From positions 1,023,375 to 1,087,374 of the forward strand of contig NZ_VFOK01000001.1 in the NCBI RefSeq assembly GCF_006716095.1: a stretch of DNA of 64,000 nt, read 5' to 3'. How positions within the stretch are numbered: position 1 is the stretch's first letter; each line of letters starts with the position of its first letter. This stretch comes from Barrientosiimonas humi (GTDB lineage Bacteria; Actinomycetota; Actinomycetes; Actinomycetales; Dermatophilaceae). Position numbers and translations under genes: made by a program. Below, piece by piece: positions 1-9,106 of the stretch. The notes beneath the pieces were generated by a model. It was not told where the DNA came from and did no database searches. It saw only the letters and a list, made by a program, of their open reading frames with translations.

Positions 1-1354
1 GCTTGTAGTCGATCCAGGTCTCGATCAGGTCCTCGGTGAAGACGTCGCCCTCGGTCAGGTAGGCGTGGTCCTCCTCGAGCTTGTCGAGCACCTCCGACAG
101 CGAGCCCGGCACCTGCGCGATGTCGGCGTGCTCCTCCGGGGGCAGCTCGTAGAGGTCCTTGTCCACCGGCTCCGGCGGCTCGATGCGGTTCTTGATGCCG
201 TCCAGGCCGGCCATCAGCTGCGCCGAGAAGCACAGGTAAGGGTTGCTCGACGGGTCCGGCACGCGGAACTCGACGCGCTTGGCCTTGGGGGAGTTGCCGG
301 TGATCGGGATGCGCACGCAGGCCGAACGGTTGCGGGCGGAGTAGACCAGGTTGACCGGCGCCTCGTAGCCCGGCACCAGGCGGTGGTAGGAGTTCAGCGT
401 CGGGTTGGTGAACGCCAGCAGCGACGGGGCGTGCCGCAGCAGGCCACCGATGTACCACCGCGCCACGTCGGACAGGCCGCCGTAACCCTTCTCGTCGTAG
501 AACAGCGGCTCGCCGTCCTTCCAGAGCGACTGGTGGGTGTGCATGCCCGACCCGTTGTCGCCGAACAGCGGCTTCGGCATGAACGTCGCCGACTTGCCGT
601 GCGCGAAGGAGGTGTTCTTGATGACGTACTTGAACTTCATGACGTCGTCGCCGGCGCCCAGCAGCGTGGAGAACTTGTAGTTGATCTCCTGCTGACCGGC
701 GGTGCCGACCTCGTGGTGCGCGCGCTCGACCTCGAGCCCGACCTCGGCGAGGCGCGAGACCATGTCGTCGCGGATGTCGGCGAAGTGGTCGACCGGCGGT
801 ACCGGGAAGTAGCCGCCCTTGTAGCGCGTCTTGTAGCCGAGGTTGCCGCCCTCCTCCTCGCGACCGCTGTTCCACGCGGCCTCGATGGAGTCGATGAAGT
901 AGTACCCGGCGTTGGACTTGGTCTCGAACCGTACGTCGTCGAAGACGTAGAACTCGGCCTCGGCACCGAAGAACGCGGTGTCGGCGATGCCCGTGGACTT
1001 CAGGTACGCCTCCGCCTTGGCGGCGATGTTGCGCGGGTCGCGCGAGTAGGCCTCACCGGTGAACGGGTCGACGATGGAGAAGTTCATAACCAGCGTCTTG
1101 TGCTTGCGGAACGGGTCGACGTACGCCGACTTCGCGTCCGGCACGAGCTTCATGTCCGACTCGTGGATCGCCTGGAAACCACGGATCGAGGAGCCGTCGA
1201 ACATCTGGCCGTCCTCGAACGCGTCGGCGTCGAACGTCGCCGCCGGCACGTTGAAGTGCTGCATCACGCCGGGAAGGTCGCAGAAGCGGACGTCGACGAA
1301 CTCGACGCCCTCGTCCTTGATGAACTTCAGGACCTCGTCGGGGCTGGTGAACAT
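1..1354 (-). CDS. glnA: Glutamine synthetase type I (3' end cut by window)
   Basis: It makes glutamine from glutamate, ammonia and ATP in the cytoplasm. About 451 codons are visible and the last ~20 are missing. The start at 1354 follows AGGAGG four bases upstream. The N-terminal beta-grasp is followed by the catalytic domain, with the NGSGMH and FMPKP segments clearly readable. The adenylylation loop [10 protein letters not shown] places the target tyrosine at about residue 402, so activity is probably controlled by covalent adenylylation (GSI-beta type). Two GlnR-like boxes lie 78-115 bases upstream. It is the last gene of the minus-strand lipB-lipA-DUF4191-glnA group, separated from the DUF4191 gene by about 250 bases that hold those boxes and a dispersed repeat. 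Confidence 0.97.
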   Translation of the reverse strand, partial: MFTSPDEVLKFIKDEGVEFVDVRFCDLPGVMQHFNVPAATFDADAFEDGQMFDGSSIRGFQAIHESDMKLVPDAKSAYVDPFRKHKTLVMNFSIVDPFTGEAYSRDPRNIAAKAEAYLKSTGIADTAFFGAEAEFYVFDDVRFETKSNAGYYFIDSIEAAWNSGREEEGGNLGYKTRYKGGYFPVPPVDHFADIRDDMVSRLAEVGLEVERAHHEVGTAGQQEINYKFSTLLGAGDDVMKFKYVIKNTSFAHGKSATFMPKPLFGDNGSGMHTHQSLWKDGEPLFYDEKGYGGLSDVARWYIGGLLRHAPSLLAFTNPTLNSYHRLVPGYEAPVNLVYSARNRSACVRIPITGNSPKAKRVEFRVPDPSSNPYLCFSAQLMAGLDGIKNRIEPPEPVDKDLYELPPEEHADIAQVPGSLSEVLDKLEEDHAYLTEGDVFTEDLIETWIDYK

Positions 1355-1431
1355 GAAACCTCCTGGTCGGGTGTGCGCAGCCCGTGCTGTCCGGCGCGCA
1401 TCACGTCGTTCCACGACCCTAGCGAGAGGCG

Positions 1432-1468
1432 GTTTCTCAGGAGTGACCGTGTGTTTCGCGAGTGTTAA
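1432..1468 (-). promoter_or_regulatory. Tandem GlnR-type boxes upstream of glnA
   Basis: Read on the minus strand, two copies of the GlnR pattern GTnAC-n6-GAAAC lie in tandem. TTAAC-n6-GAAAC spans 1453-1468 and GTCAC-n6-GAAAC spans 1432-1447, with 21 bases between equivalent positions (two helical turns). The arrangement matches that described for Streptomyces glnA, so nitrogen control by a GlnR homologue is inferred. The regulator gene is not in this window. Confidence 0.75.
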
Positions 1469-1488
1469 ATCTCTCAACCATCAGCGGT

Positions 1489-1537
1489 GGTCTCGATACG
1501 GCCGCTCGTGCCTCGCGGCCTACTCGACCGGCTTGGG
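1489..1537 (+). repeat. Dispersed hairpin-like repeat, copy A
   Basis: The copy begins GGTCTCGATACG, has a CTCGTGCCTCGCG centre and ends CTACTCGACCGGCTTGGG. The ends form an imperfect inverted pair (GGTCTCGATA against TACTCGACC). It lies between the DUF4191 stop and the glnA promoter. Further copies are at 4454-4501 and, inverted, at 17504-17550. Similar short elements are common in actinobacterial intergenic DNA; the function is unknown. Confidence 0.8.
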
Positions 1538-1602
1538 GTCGTCGCACTCCGATGCGGCCGCGTGCCTCGCAAGCTCGACCCGCGACCTGCGCTGCGCGCT
1601 CG

Positions 1603-2376
1603 TCAGCGGCCGCGCATGGCCTTGCGGTCGACCTTGCTGGCCTTGGCGTTGCGCGGGTCCATGCCCTGCGGGATCGGGGGCTTGGCGCCGCCGAGGGCGC
1701 GCAGCCGCTTGGTCACCGCGTCGACCTCGGGCTTGGTCAGCTTCTTCTCGAGCTTGTTCATCCGCTTGGTCAACGCGTCGACGGGGACGGTGTCGTCGCC
1801 CTGCCCGACCCGCAGCGTGTGCACCGGCACCTCCGGGCCGGCGACGCGGGTGACCTTCTTGCTCTCGGAGTTCAGCAGCTTGATCGCGGCACCCTTGGGG
1901 CCCTCGGCGATCAGCACCACGCCGGGCCGCCCCACGGCCCGGAAGACCATCGCGGCGTTGCCGATGTCACGGATGTTGCGCGTACGTCCGCCCGCCTCGG
2001 CCGCGACCGGCTCCTGCTCGTAGAACCAGCCCCGGCGCAGCGACGACAGGACCGCGCCGGTGGCGCCGGGCGTACCGGAGATCTGCTTGTAGGCGGCGCG
2101 CTCGGCCCGCTTGCCCAGCATGAACATGGCCGCGACCAGGCCGAGCATGACGCCGATGATCCCGAGGTAGACCGGGTGCCCGACGAGGAACCCGATCAGG
2201 ACGAAGACGCCGAAGACCACCAGGAACGCCAGCAGCATCCAGAGCCCGATGTTGGGGTCCTGGGCCTTCGCCTGGCGGTAGACCTGCTTGATCTGGGCGC
2301 CGCGGCCCGGGCTGCTGGGGTCCTTCTGCTTGCGCTTGCGGCGGAAGCGCGACGTCTTCTCGGGGGTCTCGGACAT
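1603..2376 (-). CDS. DUF4191 family membrane protein
   Basis: This 257-residue protein begins with a basic, charged stretch. Two closely spaced hydrophobic segments follow at about residues 43-65 and 70-87, then a long soluble tail ending in a lysine- and arginine-rich region. The family (DUF4191) is actinobacterial and has no assigned function. It typically follows lipA and precedes glnA, exactly as here, where it starts 5 bases after the lipA stop. A TATCCT hexamer seven bases before the ATG could give a leaderless transcript in addition to read-through from lipA. Topology and any role in lipoate metabolism are inference from position only. Confidence 0.85.
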   Translation of the reverse strand: MSETPEKTSRFRRKRKQKDPSSPGRGAQIKQVYRQAKAQDPNIGLWMLLAFLVVFGVFVLIGFLVGHPVYLGIIGVMLGLVAAMFMLGKRAERAAYKQISGTPGATGAVLSSLRRGWFYEQEPVAAEAGGRTRNIRDIGNAAMVFRAVGRPGVVLIAEGPKGAAIKLLNSESKKVTRVAGPEVPVHTLRVGQGDDTVPVDALTKRMNKLEKKLTKPEVDAVTKRLRALGGAKPPIPQGMDPRNAKASKVDRKAMRGR

Positions 2377-2381
2377 GAGGG

Positions 2382-3407
2382 TCAGGATACGTGCCGCGCG
2401 GGGGCCGCCAGCAACGACGACGCCTCCTGGCGCGCGGGGTCGCCGGCCGCCTCGGCCAGGTGAGACAGGTGCGCGGGGAGCGGACGGCCGTACGCCGCCA
2501 TCGTCTGCACGTAAAGCCGGCCGGCCCGGTAGGACGAGCGCACCAGCGGCCCGGCCATGACGCCCTTGAACCCGATCTCCTGGGCGCGCTCCGACCAGTG
2601 CACGAACTCCTCGGGCTTGACCCACCGGTCGATCGGGTGGTGCAGCTTGGAGGGGCGGAGGTACTGCGTGATGGTGAGGATGTCGCAGCCGGCCTCGTGC
2701 AGGTCGACCAGCGCCTGCTCGACCTCGTGGTCCTCCTCGCCCATCCCGAGGATGAGGTTGGACTTGGTGACCAGCTCCTGCTCGTGCGCCATGGTCAGCA
2801 CGCGCAGCGACTTCTCGTAGGTGAACGCCGGGCGGATGCGGCGGAAGATGCGCGGCACCGTCTCGAGGTTGTGCGCGAACACCTCCGGGCGCGCGTCGAA
2901 CACCATGCCGACCAGCTCGGGCTTGGCGCCGAAGTCGGGCGGCAGGATCTCGACCCCGGTGTGCGGGTTGAGCTCGTGGATCTGGCGGATCGTCTCGGCG
3001 TAGAGCTTCGCGGCGCCGTCGGGCTGGTCGTCGCGGGCGACGCCGGTGACCGTGGCGTAGCGCAGGCCCATCTCGCGGATCGACTCGGCGACCCGGCGCG
3101 GCTCGTCCATGTCGAGCTCGGTGGGGCGGCCGGTCGCGATGTCGCAGAAGTCGCAGCGGCGGGTGCACACGTCACCGCCGATGAGGAAGGTCGCCTCGCG
3201 GTCCTCCCAGCACTCGAAGATGTTGGGACAGCCCGCCTCCTGGCACACCGTGTGCAGGCCCTGGCCCTTCACCCGCGCGGTCATCGCGGTGTACTCCGGG
3301 CCCATCTTGGCGGTGGTGCGGATCCAGCTCGGCTTGCGCTCGATGGGGGTCTCGGCGTTCTTCGCCTCGACGCGCAGCATGCGTCGTCCCTCGGGTGCGA
3401 CGGTCAC
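2382..3407 (-). CDS. lipA: Lipoyl synthase (radical SAM)
   Basis: LipA inserts two sulfur atoms into protein-bound octanoyl groups to make lipoate, needed by SucB and other 2-oxoacid dehydrogenases. The 341 residues hold both iron-sulfur sets: the auxiliary cluster cysteines at about 55, 60 and 66, and the radical-SAM CTRRCDFC motif with cysteines at 81, 85 and 88. The C-terminal RSSY motif is also present. I chose the GTG start at 3407 because GGGAG lies six bases upstream, although the frame stays open further. lipB is 1.1 kb away, separated by an unrelated plus-strand gene. The DUF4191 gene follows 5 bases downstream. Confidence 0.97.
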   Translation of the reverse strand: MTVAPEGRRMLRVEAKNAETPIERKPSWIRTTAKMGPEYTAMTARVKGQGLHTVCQEAGCPNIFECWEDREATFLIGGDVCTRRCDFCDIATGRPTELDMDEPRRVAESIREMGLRYATVTGVARDDQPDGAAKLYAETIRQIHELNPHTGVEILPPDFGAKPELVGMVFDARPEVFAHNLETVPRIFRRIRPAFTYEKSLRVLTMAHEQELVTKSNLILGMGEEDHEVEQALVDLHEAGCDILTITQYLRPSKLHHPIDRWVKPEEFVHWSERAQEIGFKGVMAGPLVRSSYRAGRLYVQTMAAYGRPLPAHLSHLAEAAGDPARQEASSLLAAPARHVS

Positions 3408-3553
3408 GTTCGGCTCCCTTGCCGGTCGGTGCTCGGCGGTCGGATTGCTGCCCCGGGGCGGGGGCGGGACACGCCGACCACCATCGTACGTCCGGGTGGG
3501 CGAGCCGCTGATGTGACGTCGGTTGCACGGCCGGCTCTGCCAGGCTGGCCACC

Positions 3554-4453
3554 GTGAAGGCGACACCGAGGTTCTGGTCCGCGGCCGAGTCCGGCGTCGA
3601 GACTCCCGAGGGCCACCACTGGTTCCTGCGCAAGTGGGGCTGGTCGGACGTGTCGGTCGAGGACGCCGCCGCGCAGGCGCGCGAGCGGCTGCAGCAGGTG
3701 ATCACCAAGGTGCGCACCGGGCAGGAGCTCGGGTGGGACTACTACCCCCGCACCCCGCTGCGCGAGCCGATCCTCGCCGACGTCACCACGCCCGACGGGA
3801 CCCTGATCGCGCAGGTGACCCGCAACCGCTACGGCACCGACGTGCTCAACACCGACCGGATGCTGATCGCCGACGTCGACCTGGCGGTGGCCCGCAGGCG
3901 GGGCCCGCTGTTCCAGGTCACCGAGCCGGGTGGGCTGCTGGGCCGGCTGTTCGGGCGGCGCGACGTGGAGCAGGTGGCGCCGTCGGCGGACGAGCAGGCC
4001 GAGCAGGCGGCGATGCTGCGCATCCAGCAGTGGGCCGCCGCGCACCCCGACTGGGGCGTGCACGTGTATCGGACGAACGCCGGTCTGCGGGTGCTCGTGA
4101 CCGGCGCCGACCTTCCCGCGGGCAGCGCGGCCGCCGAGCAGGCGCTGAACGACCTGCGCAGCGATCCGATCTACGTGCTGCTGTGCGCGACGCACGAGAC
4201 CTATCGCGCGCGGCTCACGCCGAAGCCGTGGCGGGTGCGGCACTGGGCGCTCACCGTGCCCTGGCCGCACCGCTCGCCCGCGGACGACCGCCGGTTCCAG
4301 GACTGGATCACCGGATATGTGGACAAGAGCGCGGCGTACGCCACCTGCCGGCTGGTCTGGCGCGCCGGCCCGCCGCCCGGCCCGGCCGAGCAGCAGCTGC
4401 TCGCCCTGCACGACCAGGTGACGCGGGTGGGGCAGCAGCTTCCGCTGGCGTGA
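3554..4453 (+). CDS. Conserved hypothetical protein lying between lipA and lipB
   Basis: It encodes 299 residues from a GTG start, with no signal peptide or membrane segment. A hydrophilic N-terminal half contains a KWGWSDVS stretch. The C-terminal half has a dense conserved-looking block ([16 protein letters not shown], then [10 protein letters not shown]). I do not recognise a catalytic motif. CAGGCT seven bases before the GTG fits a leaderless promoter. The gene points against lipA and lipB, so it is not co-transcribed with them. Its stop is immediately followed by the dispersed repeat copy B. The coding call is firm; the function is unknown. Confidence 0.8.
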   Translation: MKATPRFWSAAESGVETPEGHHWFLRKWGWSDVSVEDAAAQARERLQQVITKVRTGQELGWDYYPRTPLREPILADVTTPDGTLIAQVTRNRYGTDVLNTDRMLIADVDLAVARRRGPLFQVTEPGGLLGRLFGRRDVEQVAPSADEQAEQAAMLRIQQWAAAHPDWGVHVYRTNAGLRVLVTGADLPAGSAAAEQALNDLRSDPIYVLLCATHETYRARLTPKPWRVRHWALTVPWPHRSPADDRRFQDWITGYVDKSAAYATCRLVWRAGPPPGPAEQQLLALHDQVTRVGQQLPLA

Positions 4454-4501
4454 GGTCTCGATTCGCCTTGCGGCTAGGGCCTCGTGGCTACTCGACCAGC
4501 T
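4454..4501 (+). repeat. Dispersed hairpin-like repeat, copy B
   Basis: This diverged copy starts GGTCTCGATTCG and ends GGCTACTCGACCAGC. It fills almost the whole 49-base gap between the convergent stops of the 299-residue gene and lipB. The placement suggests a role, or tolerance, at gene 3' ends, possibly as a two-way terminator. Confidence 0.7.
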
Positions 4502-4502
4502 T

Positions 4503-5135
4503 TCAGGCGATCACGTCGGGGAGGCGCTTCTCGACGAACGGGAGCACCTCGGCGACGGTGACGTCGCGGCCCAGCTCCTGGGAGAGCGTCGTGACGCCGG
4601 CGTCGGGGATGCCGCACGGCACGATGGTCTGCGCCCACGACAGGTCGCAGTCGCAGTTGAGGGCGAAGCCGTGCATGGTCACGTCCTGGCTGACCCGGAT
4701 GCCGATCTGCCCGAGCTTGCGCTCCGGGCGAGCGCCGTCGGCGGCGAGCCAGACGCCGCTGCGCCCCTCGACGCGGGTGGCGTCGCCCAGCCCGAGATCC
4801 GCGCAGACGTCGATCATCAGCTGCTCGAGCCGGCGTACGTGCCCCACGACGTCGACCGGGTCGGGCAGCCGGACGATCGGGTAGCCCACGAGCTGGCCGG
4901 GACCGTGCCAGGTGATCTTGCCGCCGCGGTCGACGTCGATGACCGGGGTGCCGTCGAACGGGCGCTCGTGCGGCTCCGTGCGCTTGCCCGCGGTGTAGAC
5001 GGCGGCGTGCTCCAGCAGCAGCGTCGTGTCAGGCTGCTCACCGGCCACGACCCGGGCGTGCACCTCGCGCTGGACGTCCCAGGCGTGCTGGTAGTCGACG
5101 TAGTCGGGGGCGAAGCCGAGGTGCTCGATCTGCAT
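4503..5135 (-). CDS. lipB: Lipoyl(octanoyl) transferase
   Basis: LipB moves octanoate from acyl carrier protein to the lipoyl domains of 2-oxoacid dehydrogenase E2 subunits; LipA then adds sulfur. The 210 residues contain the [16 protein letters not shown] core, the catalytic lysine at about 140 (RKLGQIG) and the catalytic cysteine at about 174 (VPCGIP), the known Cys/Lys dyad. The ATG at 5135 has TACCGT seven bases upstream, consistent with leaderless expression; a GTG at 5144 is an alternative. It is divergent from the MMPL gene 39 bases away. Confidence 0.96.
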   Translation of the reverse strand: MQIEHLGFAPDYVDYQHAWDVQREVHARVVAGEQPDTTLLLEHAAVYTAGKRTEPHERPFDGTPVIDVDRGGKITWHGPGQLVGYPIVRLPDPVDVVGHVRRLEQLMIDVCADLGLGDATRVEGRSGVWLAADGARPERKLGQIGIRVSQDVTMHGFALNCDCDLSWAQTIVPCGIPDAGVTTLSQELGRDVTVAEVLPFVEKRLPDVIA

Positions 5136-5174
5136 GCGCACCACGGTACGCCCGGCGCGACCTAGGGTGTCCGC

Positions 5175-7373
5175 ATGCCATCACCCCGCCACCTCGCCCG
5201 GTCGGATCGAGGGGCCGGTCGCGGCCGGTGGTGGTTGCTGGCCCTCGTGATCGCCTGGCTGGTGATCGGAGGTATCGGTGGTCCCACGGTGGGGCAGCTG
5301 TCCAGCGTGCAGGAGAACGAGAACGCGTCGTTCCTGCCGGGGGAGGCGGAGTCGACCCGCGCCGCGGCCGAGGCGGCGGACCTGAGCCCGGCGACGATTC
5401 CGTACTTCGTCGTGGTCAGCCGCGACGGCGGGCTGAGGCCGAGCGATCGTACGGCCGTGCAGCGGTTCGCCTCCGAGGTCGCCGCGGGCGAGCTGGCGCC
5501 GGGGCATCCGCTCTCGGACTACCTCGCCCAGCCGCAACCGGTGGTGGTGCCGAACGACCCGCAGCGGCCCGAGGCGGTGCTCGCGATCATCAGCCTTCGT
5601 GCCGATCGCGCCGAGCAGATGATCGGAGAGGACTCCCCGATCACGCTCGCCGGCGACCGGTTGCGCGGCGTGAGCGAGCGGGTGCTCGAGCCCGCCGGGC
5701 TGACGGCGTACGTCACCGGGCCCGGCGGGTTCATCACCGACCTGGAGAGCGCCTTCGCCGGGATCGACGGCTTGCTGCTCCTGGTCGCGCTCGGCGTGGT
5801 GTTCGTGATCCTGCTGCTGGTCTATCGCAGCCCGCTGCTGCCGATCGCGGTGCTGGTCAGCTCGGTGTTCGGCCTGGCGCTCGCGGCGCTGGTGATCTAT
5901 CCGCTCGCCGATCGCGGCACGCTCGAGCTGAGCGGCCAGAGCCAGGGGATCCTGTTCATCCTCGTGGTGGGCGCGGCGACCGACTACGCGCTGCTGCTGG
6001 TCAGCCGCTATCGCGAGGAGCTGCACCGGCACGAGCGGCCCATGGACGCGATGCGCGTGGCGTGGCGCGCCTCGCTCGAGCCGATCGCTGCGAGCGCCGC
6101 CACGGTCGTCCTCGGTCTGCTGTGCCTGTCCTTCTCCGAGCTCGGCAACACCCGCAGCCTCGGGCCGGTCGGTGCGCTCGGGATCGCCGGGGCGCTGCTG
6201 TCGGCGCTGACCTTTCTGCCGTCGGTGCTGGTGCTGGCGGGCCGGCGGATCTTCTGGCCGGCGGTGCCGCGGCACGACGACCAGGCCCAGCACGACATCG
6301 ACCTGCGCGGGCGCGGGATCTGGACCCGGGTGGCGCGCACGGTCGGGCGCCGGCCGCGGGCCGTGCTCGTGGGCGTGACGGTCGGGCTGCTCGCGTGCGC
6401 CGCTGCGGCGCCGATGCTCGACGTGGGCGCCGTGCGGCAGACCGACATCTTCCGCACCAGCGTCGACTCGGTCACGGGGCAGCGGGAGCTGGAGCGGTTC
6501 TTCCCTGACGGTGCGGGCTCGCCGGCGACCGTGGTCGCCACGACGGCGCAGGTGCCGCAGGTGGTGCAGCTCGCGAGCAACACCGACGGCGTCTCCAGCG
6601 CGCAGCCCGGTCCGTCGATCGGTGGCCGCACGGTGGTGCAGGTGACGTTCGACGACCCGGCCGACTCGCAACCGGCCGAGGAGTCGGTGCAGCGGCTGCG
6701 CGGGTCGTTGGACGAGATCAGTCCCGAGCTGCTCGTGGGCGGCCCGACGGCGAGCGCGCTCGACCTGCGCGAGGCGAGCAACCGCGACCTGCGGCTGATC
6801 GTGCCGGTGATCCTGCTCGTCGTCACGATCGTGCTCGCGGTGCTGCTGCGGGCGGTGGTGGCGCCGCTGCTGCTGGTGGTCGCCAACGTGCTGTCGTTCG
6901 CCGCGACGCTCGGGGTGGCGGCGCTGGTGTTCGGGCTGCTCGACCTGCCGAGCGTCGACCCGCAGATCCCGCTGTACGCCTTCGTCTTCCTCGTCGCGCT
7001 CGGCGTCGACTACTCCATCTTCCTGATGACCAGGGCACGGGAGGAGTCGGGCAGGTACGGCACCAGACGCGGCACGCTGCTGGCGCTCGCGGTCACCGGC
7101 GGGGTGATCACGAGCGCGGGAATCGTTCTGGCAGCGACGTTCTCGGCGCTCGTCGTGATCCCGTTGCTGTTCCTGCTGCAGGTCGCGTTCCTGGTGGCGT
7201 TCGGGGTGCTGCTCGACACGCTCGTGGTGCGCTCGCTGCTCGTTCCGGCGCTGACGCTGGTCACCGGGCCGAAGGTCTGGTGGCCGTCGCGGCTGGCTCG
7301 CGAGAAGGCTGCGAAGGTTTCGGAGAACGCTGCGAAGGTTTCGGAGAACAAGGCGACGGAGGAGGACGCATGA
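5175..7373 (+). CDS. MMPL/RND family transporter
   Basis: This 732-residue polytopic protein is built as two repeats. Each has one N-terminal helix (first at about 16-34), a large outside loop, then five clustered helices (about 195-350 and 535-700). The pattern is that of MMPL proteins, proton-driven exporters of lipids, siderophores or drugs. Charged residues in the conserved membrane helices ([10 protein letters not shown] in repeat one, [10 protein letters not shown] in repeat two) fit the proton relay. The hydrophilic tail carries a duplicated heptapeptide AAKVSEN. TAGGGT six bases before the ATG suggests a leaderless transcript. The stop overlaps the next start (ATGA). The substrate cannot be told from sequence. 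Confidence 0.92.
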   Translation: MPSPRHLARSDRGAGRGRWWLLALVIAWLVIGGIGGPTVGQLSSVQENENASFLPGEAESTRAAAEAADLSPATIPYFVVVSRDGGLRPSDRTAVQRFASEVAAGELAPGHPLSDYLAQPQPVVVPNDPQRPEAVLAIISLRADRAEQMIGEDSPITLAGDRLRGVSERVLEPAGLTAYVTGPGGFITDLESAFAGIDGLLLLVALGVVFVILLLVYRSPLLPIAVLVSSVFGLALAALVIYPLADRGTLELSGQSQGILFILVVGAATDYALLLVSRYREELHRHERPMDAMRVAWRASLEPIAASAATVVLGLLCLSFSELGNTRSLGPVGALGIAGALLSALTFLPSVLVLAGRRIFWPAVPRHDDQAQHDIDLRGRGIWTRVARTVGRRPRAVLVGVTVGLLACAAAAPMLDVGAVRQTDIFRTSVDSVTGQRELERFFPDGAGSPATVVATTAQVPQVVQLASNTDGVSSAQPGPSIGGRTVVQVTFDDPADSQPAEESVQRLRGSLDEISPELLVGGPTASALDLREASNRDLRLIVPVILLVVTIVLAVLLRAVVAPLLLVVANVLSFAATLGVAALVFGLLDLPSVDPQIPLYAFVFLVALGVDYSIFLMTRAREESGRYGTRRGTLLALAVTGGVITSAGIVLAATFSALVVIPLLFLLQVAFLVAFGVLLDTLVVRSLLVPALTLVTGPKVWWPSRLAREKAAKVSENAAKVSENKATEEDA
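7308..7349 (+). repeat. Exact 21-bp tandem duplication in the MMPL tail
   Basis: Two identical 21-base units (7308-7328 and 7329-7349) encode AAKVSEN twice near the C terminus. The length is a multiple of three, so the frame is kept. The exact identity suggests a recent slippage event. Confidence 0.9.
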
Positions 7374-8386
7374 CACGTGCAGCGCTGGCCGGGTACGGCT
7401 CGGCCGGACGAGGCATCCACGCGCCGCTGCTGCAGGCGGCGGGGGTCGACATCGTGGCCGTGAGCACGTCGAACCCCGAGCGGGCGGCGGAGGTGCGGGC
7501 CGAGCTGCCCGGCACCGAGGTCGAACCCGATCTCACGGCGCTGCTCGCGCGGGACGACGTCGACTTCGTCGTGCTGGCAACGCCCAGTGGGCAGCACGCC
7601 GAGCACGTGACGGCGTGCCTGGAGGCGGGACGGCCGGTCGTGGTCGACAAGCCGTTGGCGGTCGACGAGGCTCAGGCGGCCACGGTCGTACGGCGGGCGC
7701 GGGATGTCGGCGTCCCGCTCACCGTCTTCCAGAACCGGCGGTTCGACCCTCAGCACACGACGCTGCGCAGGCTCCTGCTGGAGGGGACGCTGGGCGAGGT
7801 GTTCCGGCACGAGTTCCGTTGGGAGCGTTGGCGGCCCGTCCCCAAGCAGCGGTGGCGCGAGAACGCCACGGCGGTCGACGGCGGGGGCATCCTGCTCGAC
7901 CTGCACACGCACCTGGTGGACGCGTCGGTGAACCTGTTCGGGCCGGTGGAGCGGGTGTTCGCCGAGGTCGCGGCGCGGTCGACCCCGGCCGAGGACGACG
8001 CGTTCGTGGTCGCGGAGCACGCGAGCGGGGTCGTGTCGCATCTCGGCGCCACGTCGCTCGCCGGCGCGCCCGGGCCGCGGGTGCGCGTGCTCGGCACGGC
8101 CGGCGCCTACCTGCTCGACTCCTTCGAGCAGGAGCTGAGCGTCTACCCCGATCTCACCCAGGAACCCGACCAGGCCGGCTGGCTCGTGCGGGGCGTGGAG
8201 CGTACGCCCGTCGCGGCCGCGCCCTCCGACCAGGCCGACTTCTATCGCGCGGTGGTCGCGGCGCTGGGCGCCCCGGACCCGCAGGCCGCGATGCCGGTCG
8301 ACCCGGCGGACGCGGTGCACGTGCTCGCGGTGATCGACGCCGCCCGCCGCAGCGCCGCCGAGCACCAGGTGGTCACGCTCGGCTGA
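7370..8386 (+). CDS. Gfo/Idh/MocA family oxidoreductase
   Basis: This 338-residue NAD(P)-dependent dehydrogenase has an N-terminal Rossmann fold (GYGSAGRGIHAPLL). The DKP motif at about residues 88-90 is the family's EKP position, which carries the catalytic lysine. The C-terminal alpha/beta domain contains GGGILLDLHTHLVD, where the histidine and aspartate normally contact substrate. It starts inside the MMPL stop codon (ATGA), so the two genes are translationally coupled. Substrates of this family are sugars, inositols or related polyols; none can be assigned here. It is followed by 720 bases without a gene that hold a repeat array. Confidence 0.93.
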   Translation: MTRAALAGYGSAGRGIHAPLLQAAGVDIVAVSTSNPERAAEVRAELPGTEVEPDLTALLARDDVDFVVLATPSGQHAEHVTACLEAGRPVVVDKPLAVDEAQAATVVRRARDVGVPLTVFQNRRFDPQHTTLRRLLLEGTLGEVFRHEFRWERWRPVPKQRWRENATAVDGGGILLDLHTHLVDASVNLFGPVERVFAEVAARSTPAEDDAFVVAEHASGVVSHLGATSLAGAPGPRVRVLGTAGAYLLDSFEQELSVYPDLTQEPDQAGWLVRGVERTPVAAAPSDQADFYRAVVAALGAPDPQAAMPVDPADAVHVLAVIDAARRSAAEHQVVTLG

Positions 8387-8563
8387 GCGCGGGCGGGGAG
8401 GGTCTTGGTCGGTGACGCGAGCCGGTGGTGCAGGTGGCGCGTCGCGGCGCAGGAAGCGGCGTCCGGAGGGCTCGGGGAGCAAGCTCGCCGGCCCCTCTTC
8501 GTTGGGGCGTGTGGTGCACCAGCGGCCGGCGGGGGTTGTCCGCGCGAGCGCGAGCACCCTGCA

Positions 8564-8882
8564 GCGGAGGTCCGCTGCATCGTGACCGGCCTGCAGCGCA
8601 CGCCTTGGCGGAGGTCCGGCACAGCGTGCGACGCGTGGCCAGGCCGCGCCGCACCCTTCGGCGGACGACCGTCGGGTAGTGCGCTCTGCCGCACTGTTCG
8701 GCGGAGGTCCGGCACCTCGTGACCGGCGCACCGCGCACGCTTCGGCGGAGGACCGTCGGGTAGTGCGCTCTGCCGCACTGTTCGGCGGAGGTCCGGCACA
8801 GCGTGACCGGCGCACCGCGCACCCTTCAGCGGAGGTCCGGCGCACCGTGACCATCCGCAGCGCACTGCCCGGCGGAGGACCG
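8564..8882. repeat. Intergenic array of eight GCGGAGGWCCG motifs (40/44-bp rhythm)
   Basis: The 8387-9106 gap between convergent genes has no credible gene. Its core carries the 11-base motif GCGGAGG(A/T)CCG, one copy with a mismatch, at 8564, 8608, 8661, 8701, 8745, 8785, 8829 and 8872. Spacings are 44, 53, 40, 44, 40, 44 and 43. A higher-order unit of 84 bp is repeated almost exactly (about 8657-8740 and 8741-8824), with a degenerate third unit to about 8908. Reading frames through it are low-complexity. The rest of the gap (8387-8560, 8910-9106) shows only a weak hairpin near 9050-9093. Confidence 0.85.
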
Positions 8883-9106
8883 TTGGGACGTGCGCTCTGC
8901 CGCACCCTGACCAACGGCCGCGTCCGCTGGGACCTCACCCCCGGCCGCATGCCCCAACAACCCCGCCTGAGCGACACCGCATGAGCCGGAACGCTCGAAC
9001 CGTGATGGACGGCATCGCCCGATCTGCGTTCGCGAACAGCGCTCGGTCTGCAGCGAAACCGTTGCTGGACATGGGTTTTCGCAGCAGCGCGCTGTGTGGT
9101 CGAGGC

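Noticed and set aside
65-1468. Long plus-strand open frame over glnA
   Set aside because: Composition is Arg/Val/Leu-rich without motifs; the minus strand is unmistakable glutamine synthetase.
5181-7376. Open frame of about 730 codons opposite the MMPL gene
   Set aside because: It is a mirror of codon bias in GC-rich DNA: the product is Arg/His/Gln/Pro-rich with no domain, while the plus strand encodes a clear transporter.
8564-8882. Possible CRISPR array
   Set aside because: The repeated word is only 11 bp, spacing alternates 40/44, the intervening sequence is itself repeated, and no cas gene is present.
8405-8984. Several open frames of 60-150 codons in the repeat array
   Set aside because: They translate the repeat in Arg/Ser/Ala-rich low complexity, lack ribosome sites and recognisable domains, and occur in several frames on both strands.
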